Position numbers and translations under genes: made by a program
Notes under the pieces: generated by a model
The model's database searches: none
Told to the model about the DNA's origin: nothing
The model's input: the letters and a program-made list of their open reading frames with translations, nothing else
In this document: piece by piece, positions 47,597 to 56,616 of the stretch
Position numbering within the stretch: position 1 is the stretch's first letter
How the letters are laid out: each line of letters starts with the position of its first letter
From: Lepidodermella squamata
Taxonomy: Eukaryota > Gastrotricha
Direction of reading: 5' to 3'
Assembly: GCA_047495785.1 (NCBI GenBank)
Contig: JBLDXI010000012.1
Location: 744,001 to 808,000, forward strand
Length of the DNA: 64,000 nt

Positions 47597-48817
47597 TTAA
47601 TATAAGGCTCCGGTTTTTCGGCGAATATGAAGTAGCAATACAACTTTGCTACCATCCACAAAATCGATCAATGCCCCGTTATCGCGGCGGATTTGAACTT
47701 GAATTGAATCTATAAAATTGGCTTTTAAAGGTAAATATAGGCCCGAGTTATAAATCACTGTAAAATGTGATGACAAGTCTGAATTTGCCGTAGCAGAAGC
47801 CATCGTAGAATAGGTTATCATTCGAAGGAGGCTAGCTTGGCAATCTCCAACAAAAACATCCGCTGCAACTGAGCAGTAAATGAACAGTGAGTTATTGCCA
47901 TAATTCAACTGAATGTTGTATTGAGCTGTAGCACTTTCTTCATAGCATGCATAAATAAAGGCAGGCGGTAAATCATTATCTTTGGTGATTACTGTTTGCT
48001 CAGAAAAATCAAAGTGCTGTGCTGAATTTACGCCTTCTTGATTTTCTACCGCCGCTGTCTCATTATTTGCATCCTCCTTAAGTTTTGGTCTGCTAGAAAG
48101 CCTAACAATCCCAACTGAGTTGAATAAAATGTGTGGATTTTCACGAATTTGGTGGCTCATATTCCACGCATATGCCAAGGCATACGTTGACTTTATATCA
48201 AAAGTGGAAACTTCATTAAATTCTGGCTCGTCATTTTTTGGGGCCTTGGGAAAAATGAAAACTCCAGACGGTGTATTCTGTTCTATTGGAGACACAAAAC
48301 CTAAGAGGCCAGCAGAATCTGAAGGTATAAACATAGAATATGGCCATTTACAGGTAATTTTAGTTTTTTTGTTGACTGAATCATAATGAGCAAAAATAGA
48401 GCCATTACTACTTGAGATGGATATTTTTTCATTAAAGTGATCGATTAGTTTGGTTATATTCGCAAAATATTCACCTCCGAAATTTACTTTGTTAATAAAG
48501 CCAGTTTCCCATGGATTGTTGAAACTTTTCATCCGATGTGGCAAAGAGCCAGGATTTGTTAAATAATTAGCAATAATGTCGTTTTTAAAAGATTTCAGCC
48601 AGTTACAATCAAGCACATAGACTGTATGACGATCAATGCTACTCCACCTAACAGGAATTGTAGCCTCAAGTAGGGCTACTTCATAAGCACGGCAATCGGG
48701 TACGCAAATTGGGACAGGGAGAGCAACTTGATAATCCGACGGAGTATTCGCCGGATGTTGAGAATATGAGGCATTCGAGGGTAAATAAATAAAGAAGTCC
48801 TCCTGGATGCTAAGCAT
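47597..48817 (-). CDS. penton-like minor capsid protein, right copy
   Basis: Mirror copy of 44709-45929; 406 residues, identical translation. Same reasoning: N-terminal LPSN pattern and gene order of Polinton penton genes. Confidence 0.65.
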   Translation of the reverse strand: MLSIQEDFFIYLPSNASYSQHPANTPSDYQVALPVPICVPDCRAYEVALLEATIPVRWSSIDRHTVYVLDCNWLKSFKNDIIANYLTNPGSLPHRMKSFNNPWETGFINKVNFGGEYFANITKLIDHFNEKISISSSNGSIFAHYDSVNKKTKITCKWPYSMFIPSDSAGLLGFVSPIEQNTPSGVFIFPKAPKNDEPEFNEVSTFDIKSTYALAYAWNMSHQIRENPHILFNSVGIVRLSSRPKLKEDANNETAAVENQEGVNSAQHFDFSEQTVITKDNDLPPAFIYACYEESATAQYNIQLNYGNNSLFIYCSVAADVFVGDCQASLLRMITYSTMASATANSDLSSHFTVIYNSGLYLPLKANFIDSIQVQIRRDNGALIDFVDGSKVVLLLHIRRKTGALY

Positions 48818-49013
48818 TTGTTATGTTATCCTTATCTATCTTTTCTAAAGTAAGGATTGCGCTGTTGCCAAAAGGGGGGAGCTTAGTTTTGAATAAATAG
48901 TTTGAAATTTCTATAAGCCAAACGGTTATTAGAAGGAAAAAAATGTAGGCCCCTACACGCACAGATGGCTTTTGTAGGAAAGCTAAGAGTGGAGTCGTAG
49001 GAACTCTATTCAT
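48810..49013 (-). CDS. 67-residue membrane protein, right copy
   Basis: Mirror copy of 44513-44716, with the same overlaps with integrase and penton-like genes. Confidence 0.5.
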   Translation of the reverse strand: MNRVPTTPLLAFLQKPSVRVGAYIFFLLITVWLIEISNYLFKTKLPPFGNSAILTLEKIDKDNITNA

Positions 49014-50221
49014 GAGGCCAAGGTTTTGATCTCGTTTGCATCAATCCAACTAGCGGCTTCAATCGGCCAGTTTTGCCATTTCACAAGAGCCTGTTTCTTG
49101 CCATTTATAGTGCGATGCTTCAGAACTTTTTCTATTAAATATGTTTCTTGCGGATGTGCTATCTGAAGCTGCCAATCGTAAAAACTACCTTGAATACGCT
49201 TATTCAGAGTATCACGGAGATAATACTTGTCGGGGATGGTACAAGTATCTATGCGGTCGATAAAAAAATATTCTTCAGTAAAAATGAAATCTCCTTCTTT
49301 GTGAAATAAATCCTTTACACGACTAATTCTAACACAATCACCGACAGAAAAAGTCGGTTTGTATAGTAAATTCTTGCGCTTTTCAAGCATCAATTGATCT
49401 CTTTTTCCAAAAACATTATTGTAAGCAACCAAATTTATAGGATCTTCTGGGGAAGCTAGCCATAATTCTAACGGGGCAACCCTAGTGCTGCGATTTTTCA
49501 TTTGATTGTAAGACGCTAAGAAAAAAGGTAAGTAATCGATGTAACGCAGCGTATGATTTGCAATTTGATGCCTCGAAATAGTTCTACGAAGCCAACGGTT
49601 GAAAATTTCTATGGGTGAACACTTGAACATGGAGGTTGTAGTGTAATAATAAACATTGAATTTTTTAAATATTTTTTTAGCTTCTTTGTTGATAAATTCT
49701 CCGCCAGAATCTGTAGTGAAAGAGCGGCAACGCAAATCAGGTGTTAGGCTGCTCAAAAAATTACTGATCTTCTCAGCAGTGTAATTTCCTTCTTTGTTAA
49801 GTAAGGGAATACAGAAAGCATAACGCGTAAAACAGTCTTTGATTGTAAGTAAATAGCGGGTTCCATCATTATCTTGGCTTGAATCTTGAACTTCAAGAAG
49901 ATCACCTAGAAAGAGGTCACTTCTAGCATAAACTTCATATTGCATGAATTGCTTCCGGTTTCTTACACTTAGTGGTTTATATAATGAATATGTTCGATCA
50001 TGGCTCATAATCTCAGCTAGTTTTTTATGAGTAAGGGAATTTCTCAGCTCTAAGGGTAATGTAGCTTTAAGTGTTGAGTATAATCTGCGCAGGCCTTGAA
50101 ATGATCCAACATGTTTCGGATCATTATAGAAGCTCAAAACAAACGATTTCAAGTCTGACCTGTGGTTTATTTTAGCATCTCCTTCAGCTAGACGTCTCGC
50201 ATTGTGTTTATTACGTGGCAT
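49010..50221 (-). CDS. Polinton integrase, right copy
   Basis: Mirror copy of 43305-44516 with identical 403-residue translation; DDE residues and chromodomain are preserved. Two intact integrase genes in one locus may reflect recent duplication or gene conversion between arms. Confidence 0.9.
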   Translation of the reverse strand: MPRNKHNARRLAEGDAKINHRSDLKSFVLSFYNDPKHVGSFQGLRRLYSTLKATLPLELRNSLTHKKLAEIMSHDRTYSLYKPLSVRNRKQFMQYEVYARSDLFLGDLLEVQDSSQDNDGTRYLLTIKDCFTRYAFCIPLLNKEGNYTAEKISNFLSSLTPDLRCRSFTTDSGGEFINKEAKKIFKKFNVYYYTTTSMFKCSPIEIFNRWLRRTISRHQIANHTLRYIDYLPFFLASYNQMKNRSTRVAPLELWLASPEDPINLVAYNNVFGKRDQLMLEKRKNLLYKPTFSVGDCVRISRVKDLFHKEGDFIFTEEYFFIDRIDTCTIPDKYYLRDTLNKRIQGSFYDWQLQIAHPQETYLIEKVLKHRTINGKKQALVKWQNWPIEAASWIDANEIKTLAS

Positions 50222-50224
50222 GAC

Positions 50225-50494
50225 CTAATTCTTCTTTATAGCTAATTTACGGCAAGTAGGGACAACCGAACAATTAGCCATGTGGCTAAATAAATCACCG
50301 TTTAAGTGGAATAATAAATCATTTATATTATATAACATCCGCTCAGTAGACTCGACAAGTTGCCGCAGGTGAAGGAGTTCGGCTTGAGTATTGCGAACTT
50401 CCATAACAGCGAAAAAGCTGATTAAAATGGTAACCAGGGATAGCAGCAATAGGATCGGTAAAACAGCACGCGGAATATCTGTTGTTTGATGCAT
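50225..50494 (-). CDS. 89-residue single-pass membrane protein, right copy
   Basis: Mirror copy of 43032-43301, identical translation. Confidence 0.55.
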   Translation of the reverse strand: MHQTTDIPRAVLPILLLLSLVTILISFFAVMEVRNTQAELLHLRQLVESTERMLYNINDLLFHLNGDLFSHMANCSVVPTCRKLAIKKN

Positions 50495-50658
50495 AATAAA
50501 TTACGAAGACTTTAAAAACGGGGAAATTTACCGATAGCCATATTTTTATTTCTGCTGCGAATTTTGAAAATTGATAGATAATGATGAAAGTAGAAATAAT
50601 GATTTTAGCTTAAAAAAAGACGGCACGCGATTAATCTTCCCTCATTCATTAAATCATT

Positions 50659-51258
50659 TTATTGTTGTTTGATATACAGAAAAAAAGGCGCCAATTTAAC
50701 AAATGCTATTTTTATAAGAGATAACGAAAAACAGCCGCTCATAATCATTTTTCCAGTGTGAAACAGTGTGGCAGATACATTTAACTTTGGTTCATTTTCA
50801 TTAGTGCTGACTTTGGAGAAAACACGTATACGCAACCCAGGAAAAAATTCTGGTTGGTAAACGCATATTTTAGGAAATTGAAAAGCTAGCAGGCTAAGAT
50901 TGACAGTTTTATGTAAATCGTAGAACAATACTATATTAGTAATTATTGGGTCACGGATTATCAACCGTCGATTAACAATTTTTCTGAGTGTAGCTTGAAG
51001 AACTCCAAAAGCAGTAACACAATTCGAGGCTGTTTTGGTACCACTACAAATTATAGCTCCGGATGAAAATAATAAAAACGTCGCGTTAAAAGCAGGTACT
51101 TTATAGAACAAAGCACTCGACATTTTTTTTGGGTTATATTTTGCACAAGGTAAAATTAGGGCTAGACTATCTAAATTAAATAGAAAATTTGACCTTGATT
51201 TAGCCATAATATTTGAAATAGAGTAATCAATATCATATTGTATATTATTTACTTCCAT
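50659..51258 (-). CDS. TATA-binding-protein-like protein
   Basis: 199 residues from the ATG at 51258, close to the 180-residue TBP core. Two imperfect repeats are visible. Repeat 1: LDSLALILPCAKYNPKKMSS then FLLFSSGAIICSGTKT. Repeat 2: IIRDPIITNIVLFYDL, CVYQPEFFPGLRIRVF, then ATLFHTGKMIMSG. These line up in order with the TBP hallmarks YNPKRF, IFSSGKMVCTGAK, YEPELFPGL and FVSGKVVLTGAK. Sequence is diverged: Phe residues that kink DNA are not all obvious. Role by family: binding promoter DNA to start transcription. Inferred: a factor that directs host polymerase II to element genes. The frame stays open another 60 codons upstream without ATG. TBP-like genes are known in some large DNA viruses; I know of none described in Polintons. 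Confidence 0.75.
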   Translation of the reverse strand: MEVNNIQYDIDYSISNIMAKSRSNFLFNLDSLALILPCAKYNPKKMSSALFYKVPAFNATFLLFSSGAIICSGTKTASNCVTAFGVLQATLRKIVNRRLIIRDPIITNIVLFYDLHKTVNLSLLAFQFPKICVYQPEFFPGLRIRVFSKVSTNENEPKLNVSATLFHTGKMIMSGCFSLSLIKIAFVKLAPFFLYIKQQ

Positions 51259-51341
51259 ATTTAATGGTGGGGATTTCAATAGAAAAAAAGGTTCAGTGCT
51301 AGATTGTAGCTTTAAATCAACAGGATAGGATATAGTCAAAT

Positions 51342-51770
51342 TTATGATCGTGGTCGACTGTGATGCGGCTGATTGAAGGCTTGTAACATACTTGATTTCA
51401 GCTGTTTCTGTTTGAACTTTGCGATAGGTTGAGGGCAAATCATGACCAAAAAAGAGGCGACAGAATCTTGCTTTCGTGACTCATGATTGGTAATTGGAAC
51501 AGCTGGTTTATTTTTCGCCTTGCATGGCGTTTTCGCCGATTTAGCAACTGATTTCTTCTCAGTACCTATGACTTTTTTCTGAATTTTATGTTTAGCATTG
51601 CGTTTCGGTTGATTACGAACCGCAGTTTTTGCTAATCTAGAGGCTGATGTTTGTTCAACAGGTTCCTTGGTAAACGTACTCGTATTCGGTTCATTCAGGT
51701 TTATTGGTACGAAATCATTGTTAGAAAAAAACAATGGAGAAGCCGGAGATGAATTGAAGAAAGCTTCCAT
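51342..51770 (-). CDS. basic low-complexity protein, right copy
   Basis: Mirror copy of 41757-42185 (142 residues). Overlaps the open frame upstream of the TBP-like start. Confidence 0.5.
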   Translation of the reverse strand: MEAFFNSSPASPLFFSNNDFVPINLNEPNTSTFTKEPVEQTSASRLAKTAVRNQPKRNAKHKIQKKVIGTEKKSVAKSAKTPCKAKNKPAVPITNHESRKQDSVASFLVMICPQPIAKFKQKQLKSSMLQAFNQPHHSRPRS

Positions 51771-51938
51771 AAATTCAGTAAGAAGAATAATATTCAAAGT
51801 TCTTGCGTTTGAAATGAAAAATGATCGAATGACGGAAGCCGGCCGCGGTGATTGGTTGGAGTTGCTGAGCCCCAGAACCTTCTGATTAGGAATGAATAAA
51901 TAACAAAGGCATTATATAAATAAAATAAACTGACCAAA

Positions 51939-52745
51939 TTAGGTCGAAGAGCTGTTGTTGAAAGGTAAGACGGTAGCGACAGGTTGTAGTGCGATGGAGC
52001 GTTGCATGATGCCCGGCCATTTACTATTCGCACCTTCCTGCTGACCATTAAGAACATCGATGACTGATGCCCATGGAATTTTCTGAGCGTGTTGATAGGG
52101 TGGAGGTACGACGTTCTGCATTTCTACTGAGACCCTACGACCTGCCCGAAGTAAAAGGTAGAATATGTGCCGCAGGTTTACGCTGACACCATTAAAGTTT
52201 TTTAACAAATCGTAAAATAAATGTTGGATGTAGATATATCGGCCTTCGGTGTAGGTAGGGTGTGCCGTTAGGCCATACCAGAAACTTTCTTCCAGGCCAG
52301 ACACAATAATAGGGTTAGGGCTATCGTCGAGGCAATCATCCAAAAGGTAATCACTTTCAGTAAAAATAATTGAGTGACAAATGGACGACCATAAATCATC
52401 CTGGCGAACAAGGAGCGTGGTAGTATCATTTAGGATGCTCTTCCATAAATCATGCCCAACGATGGAAGCACAGGTAGCTAAATTATATTCGGCAAAATGT
52501 TGAAAATTCGTGCCATCGTGGGTTGATGGGAAGAGACGAGCAACGGCTCTTTTGTAGCCGAGATAAACATGATCGATAGTAATATGTTGGCCTTTCGAGT
52601 TGGCAATCAAATCGAATATGGCGACTTCAGCGAATGTAATGCGTCCAGAGAGGGTATTTAGTGATATATTTAATGATTTCGGAGGAAAAAGTAAATCTTC
52701 TCGGTAGAAAATCGCTTCATAAGATTCATCATAGCCAATAATCAT
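51939..52745 (-). CDS. 268-residue unknown element protein, intact copy
   Basis: Unrecognised. ATG at 52745 opens the first inward-facing gene of the arm. Seen: acidic middle (YLLDDCLDDSPNP), aromatic-rich WYGLTAHPTYTEGRYIYIQHLFYDLL, and a C-terminal Ser/Asn tail. No transmembrane helix and no catalytic motif is clear. Its left copy is broken by an inverted insertion, so only this copy could be functional. Confidence 0.5.
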   Translation of the reverse strand: MIIGYDESYEAIFYREDLLFPPKSLNISLNTLSGRITFAEVAIFDLIANSKGQHITIDHVYLGYKRAVARLFPSTHDGTNFQHFAEYNLATCASIVGHDLWKSILNDTTTLLVRQDDLWSSICHSIIFTESDYLLDDCLDDSPNPIIVSGLEESFWYGLTAHPTYTEGRYIYIQHLFYDLLKNFNGVSVNLRHIFYLLLRAGRRVSVEMQNVVPPPYQHAQKIPWASVIDVLNGQQEGANSKWPGIMQRSIALQPVATVLPFNNSSST

Positions 52746-53198
52746 AGCAACTTATTTGACCTTGCTATCCCTACCTTAATCTTTGCTTTTATTCGATTTT
52801 CCTTGAGTAAAAAAATGTTTCTTATATTTTTTAGATTACAGTTAAGTTGGATTGATAGGAGAAAGTAAAGTTTATTTACAAAACAAGTTAATGGACATAT
52901 CAGGAAAGAAAGGAGTATTTATAAATGCTAATGGCCAAAGTAAAAAATATTTATTATATTTTAGATTAAAGTTAAGGGGGATTGATAGGAGAAAGTAATG
53001 TTTATTTACAAAAAAGGTTAATGGAAAGTAAGGTGTATTTATATAAGCTAATGGACAAAGCAGGAAAAAAGATGAGCTAGCTTGAGTTCTTAGATTACTG
53101 TATCTAATCAAGTATCTTTTTGGAAACTAAGAAAATTGATGGAAGCAGAAGACATGTAAGTTTGGTTCTTTTTTAAAAAATCTTGAATAAATTCTGTT

Positions 53199-53414
53199 AT
53201 GTTTAGTCGTGAACGCTTATATCAAGCACTGCTAAGCATTGACCATCTGCAACGAGCAATGACAGCAGCTATAAACGAAATGTTGAACACACAATTGGAG
53301 GTTGAACAATTGATCAATGATGCATCACGATTTATGATAGCAACTCGAGCAAGAGATCAGGCATGCAGCCTAGATTGTGGTGATTGGAATTGTAATTACT
53401 GTTACAAAGATTGA
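53199..53414 (+). CDS. 71-residue Cys-rich protein, right copy
   Basis: Mirror copy of 40112-40327, ATG at 53199. It runs outward toward the right end of the element, with the C-terminal cluster CSLDCGDWNCNYC. Confidence 0.5.
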   Translation: MFSRERLYQALLSIDHLQRAMTAAINEMLNTQLEVEQLINDASRFMIATRARDQACSLDCGDWNCNYCYKD

Positions 53415-53570
53415 AAAATTAAAAATAAATTATCATGTGTGCATTTTTTATATTACAAATTAATTCCCAGAAAGAATGCAAAAGCATGACTCATAATAGT
53501 TTTAGAAAAAAAGTATGCCCGCTGTATATTTTATCATAAACATTGCGTACATTTATGGGGCAATGGATAA

Positions 53571-53757
53571 AACGCACTTATATATTTATGTGAAACGGTT
53601 ATAGTAAAAATGACCGTAGTGCTATTACTGATACAACGCTCGTATATTTATGCCAAATGGCTATAGTAAAAATCGCCGTACTGCCATTACTGATCCCAAA
53701 TTGCGTATATTTATACCAAACGGCTATAGTAAAAATCGCCGTACTGCCATTACTGAT
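53571..53757 (-). repeat. three subterminal tandem repeats, right end
   Basis: Mirror image of 39769-39955, at the same distance from the right end. Confidence 0.85.
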
Positions 53758-53802
53758 CCAAAGTTCCCATCCTTACTACTAATGAGTTGGCTATATTCTC
53801 AC

Positions 53803-54497
53803 CTTTCCATAAATCCCACGGATTGAAATTCGCCGAGCAGAGTCATGTTTGCTGTACAAACCTTGTTTACATTTCGTATTAAACCCAATCAAAGCTGATA
53901 TGTGTTAAGCCTTACCTGTAAATCAAACGGGAAAGAGCGCAGTATTAGGTTGCATGTCAGGTCCCAAGTTGAGTACAACCACATGATTGCCTCGCCATTG
54001 GAAACGATTGAAACCGGCGACTTTTCCATCAAATCCCTCAAATCATCCATATTAATCATGTTCTTAACCGCAATTTTCGGGGTCCAAGTTCCCGCCTGTC
54101 CTTTATTCAGTGTTATCGACGTTATGTTGCAGTAATCGCCGGGGTCCCAGGTATAACCCAGGGGTGCGGCATTCCAAGTCAAACTGAACCCCCCAGTGAC
54201 TGAATTAGAAAATAATTTAAAAAAATTAGAAATTCAATCAAACAAACGTGAAATCGAATTTTCCTGCTCGTTGATGCCTTGAAGGGAGACGAGGAAAAAT
54301 GTTGAAATTAGTGTTACCATTCTTCCATCAGGACTGATTGGAGGAACGTTTATGTTCGACATGGTTGAGTCCTTCAAGTCATCCATTAATTTTCTTCTCA
54401 CATACAAATTAGCCAATCCTCTGCTTGAACAATTAAGGCCGTCAGCCCTGACCCCGGTAAGTATCACAGCTAGTGTCAGAATTCGGACTAAAATCAT
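53803..54497 (-). pseudogene. Cys-loop channel subunit 1 (type A), truncated
   Basis: Exons 54248-54497, 53916-54199 and 53803-53861 encode signal peptide (MILVRILTLAVILTG), NVPPISPDG, ISLTGGFSLTW, GTWTPKIAV, the canonical Cys-loop CNLILRSFPFDLQVC (13 residues between Cys) and NMTLLGEF. The third exon ends at a donor (GTGAGA), and 20 bp later the palindrome begins. All four membrane segments are missing and are not found beyond the other edge. A polyadenylation signal and a CAG acceptor lie just upstream, 8 nt before the ATG, suggesting trans-splicing. Confidence 0.85.
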
Positions 54498-54571
54498 GTT
54501 AGTTTCTGGAAAAATAACAAAACTGAAAGCTGAAATCATGTTTTTATTCTCTCTTTTCTTTAATTTCCGCG
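54498..54571 (-). promoter_or_regulatory. intercistronic region with AATAAA and splice acceptor
   Basis: Only 74 bp separate the stop of subunit 2 from the ATG of subunit 1. On the minus strand an AATAAA (54543-54548) is followed by a pyrimidine run and TTTTTCCAG (AG at 54506-54507), then 8 nt and ATG. This is the layout of spliced-leader operons. Confidence 0.55.
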
Positions 54572-56427
54572 TCAACATTGCCAGAATTTGTAATTCGGCG
54601 GGTGATATTGCGTTCCGTTGATCGTGAATGTTCCATCGTCAATTCCTGTCGGCGCCGGAATCAGCTTCGAGTTATAAGATACGTAAAGGCCAATAACAAC
54701 CAGCCAAACAAGCGCAACCGCTAGCCCGTAGGCAATAATTCCAACATCGTTGACGAAATCAATTCTGCGCCGCAGTTTGATGTAATTTTCCAGCTTTTTC
54801 GCGCCTTCCGCCACCTCCGAGTCAACAGTATGCGCAGCTAGGGCTTTCAGCTGTTTTGACGCCGATCTGCCATAGTTGCTGTATACCGAAGTTCGAAATT
54901 CACTCGCTGATATTATCGATGTTTTGCTGTTGACTTCAGATGGACTTGTTTTATTGCTTTTCAAATTCGAGTTCTCTTTTATCTTGAATAAAGAACAGAA
55001 CTTCATTAGGTTTACCATGAAAACGAGCAAATAATCACCTCTTCCAATATCCATTTGAAGTCAAACTTCTTCTCGGTGTCTTTTACGTAGTCGGCGAGTC
55101 GTAATAAAATTGCGGCAAAAATCTGAAGAAATAATAATACGATTTAGAAAGAATTAGGGTGGAAATCGCAACTCACGCAAGCCAATGTTGTAACAATAAA
55201 CAGCATGAAAACAAGCTTGAGTAAATAAATTTTTCAGAAAATAGAGATACCTCAATAAGAATCGCCATACCCAATAAAACAAAGGTAAATCTTTTAATTC
55301 GGCAATTGGAGGCATGGACGAGGAGACACTTGCGAAAATGACTAAATTCAATTGTTAAGATGGATCAAATAGCTTTTCCCGAGTTAAGGAATTACCGAAA
55401 AAAGATAGCAGAACTGTGCAGGCGATGTTCATTTTTTCCTCGGAATCAGTTGGGTAGATGAAAATTGCGAAACCAGAAACAGTTAGGAGCAAAGTTGGGA
55501 CGATGATTCCTATCAAATGGAAGGAACTTCGGCGTTTAAATGCGAATTCAACAACAGCGAGATCGCCTAGACTATCGTCGTAGCTGCCAAAGTATCGCGT
55601 TCCTAAGAATTCCCATTGTGGATTGTCAGTGATTGTGTTCTAAGGTGGAATGTAATTGAAATTGAGGCATGAAAATTCAAAGAAAAAGCAGACCACAGAA
55701 CAAGAAGAACCACTATCCGGTGGGACAAATTTGATGAGATCCCACTCAGCTAAACAAGCAAAGCCGATGTAACAGATCTACACAAGGGACGGAATATTAT
55801 TTCCATACAGTGCAATGGGGTTTCTGAGTACCTGAGTATCAAACGGGTAGTTGTACATTCTCAGCCTAGCGAATGGAATCCTTGAAAAATGTGATGGAGT
55901 GATTTCGAAGAATTTACGCGCAAATTGCGTCGAAGGAATTGTAAAGACGCCAATGAGCCAGGCCGTATTCTATGCTAACTGTGGTCTTATCTTGAATGTC
56001 ATTCCAACCTTTTTAAGGGCGATGAATCATCTTTCAGCTATCATCGAAACAACTTACTAGCCAAGTTCTGAACGTTGTAGGGAACCAATTTAGGCACCCA
56101 CATTGAATCTTGCGGCTTGAAAATTGAGAAGGACATTTGTTTCAAGGTGGACGCATGATTACCAAGCAAAACTTCTGGCACGTTCCATTTAAGAGTCACG
56201 CCCAGCGTAAGCGAAACCAAGCTGCTTCTTTCCTCGACGTAGCCGATTGAAACGAAAAGAACAGATGTACTGACGTTAATAACTGCTTGATTGTCAGTCG
56301 GCGGGACGTTCGTATGCATGGACAGGCCAGTTAGAGCTGCAATGTAGTTTGGAACAGTGAAATTCTGTCCAGACACACGGAAATCAGACCAAAAACAGGC
56401 AGAGACAAGCAAAAACCTTCCGATCAT
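54572..56427 (-). CDS. Cys-loop channel subunit 2 (type B)
   Basis: Nine exons in phase: 56058-56427, 55918-56008, 55832-55865, 55697-55777, 55396-55639, 55271-55341, 55177-55215, 55039-55122 and 54572-54982 (474 residues). Seen: signal peptide, loop D-like VTLKWNVP, MWVPKLVP, Cys-loop with PFDTQ and 13 residues between Cys, NPQWEFLG before membrane helix 1, EEKMNIACTVLLSFF for helix 2 (Glu at the cytoplasmic end, as in cation channels), PLFYW, helix 3 FMLFIVTTL, a long loop, helix 4 and an extracellular tail ending FWQC. Known: such subunits form pentameric ligand-gated channels at the cell surface. No vicinal Cys pair of loop C is seen, so acetylcholine binding is doubtful. Ligand unknown. 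Confidence 0.85.
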
Positions 56428-56616
56428 TTTTCTTGATTTTATAAAAATTTCCTAAAATTTTTGAAAATTTGAAAATTGGTTGAAATTTTTGAAATTTTTT
56501 AATCTTTAAAAGTTCACAATGAATTTTATAAGAAATTTTAAAAAGTTTCATAATTGTTTGTGAAAATTTATTACAATTTTAAAAAATTATTTGAAAAATT
56601 CAAAAATGCAATATTA

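Larger units (their letters stand above)
39743..53783. mobile_element. head-to-head duplicated, truncated Polinton/Maverick-like element
   Basis: Positions x and 93526-x are reverse complements across almost the whole interval (shifted by one between two small indels), giving two arms of about 6.8 kb around a 391 bp unique spacer. The ends read AGTAGTAAGG... and ...CCTTACTACT, the AG/CT termini expected for Polintons, and lie a few bases inside the last matching position. Gene content (chromodomain DDE integrase, penton-like protein, basic minor-capsid-like protein, major capsid fragment) supports Polinton/adintovirus affiliation. DNA polymerase B, packaging ATPase and maturation protease are missing. 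No 5-6 bp target duplication is seen (left flank aatatt, right flank aatgag). The structure is either a real dimer made by replication or recombination, or an assembly product of one. Confidence 0.9.
46959..53783 (-). repeat. right arm of the palindrome
   Basis: Reverse complement of the left arm and the better-preserved copy: every frame of the set is open here. Its inner edge keeps only the first eight or so codons of the major capsid gene, pointing into the spacer. Confidence 0.9.

Noticed and set aside
51259-51438. 60-codon N-terminal extension of the TBP-like frame
   Set aside because: It begins with TTG and overlaps the basic-protein gene; the ATG at 51258 already gives a TBP-core-sized protein. 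Splicing or frameshifting is possible but unsupported.
39743-53783. CRISPR-like or satellite array reading of the terminal repeats
   Set aside because: Only three units, coupled to element ends; they are subterminal repeats of the mobile element.
53803-54497. Subunit 1 continuing past the element on the left side
   Set aside because: No helix 1-4 coding sequence is found on the minus strand in 35298-39742.
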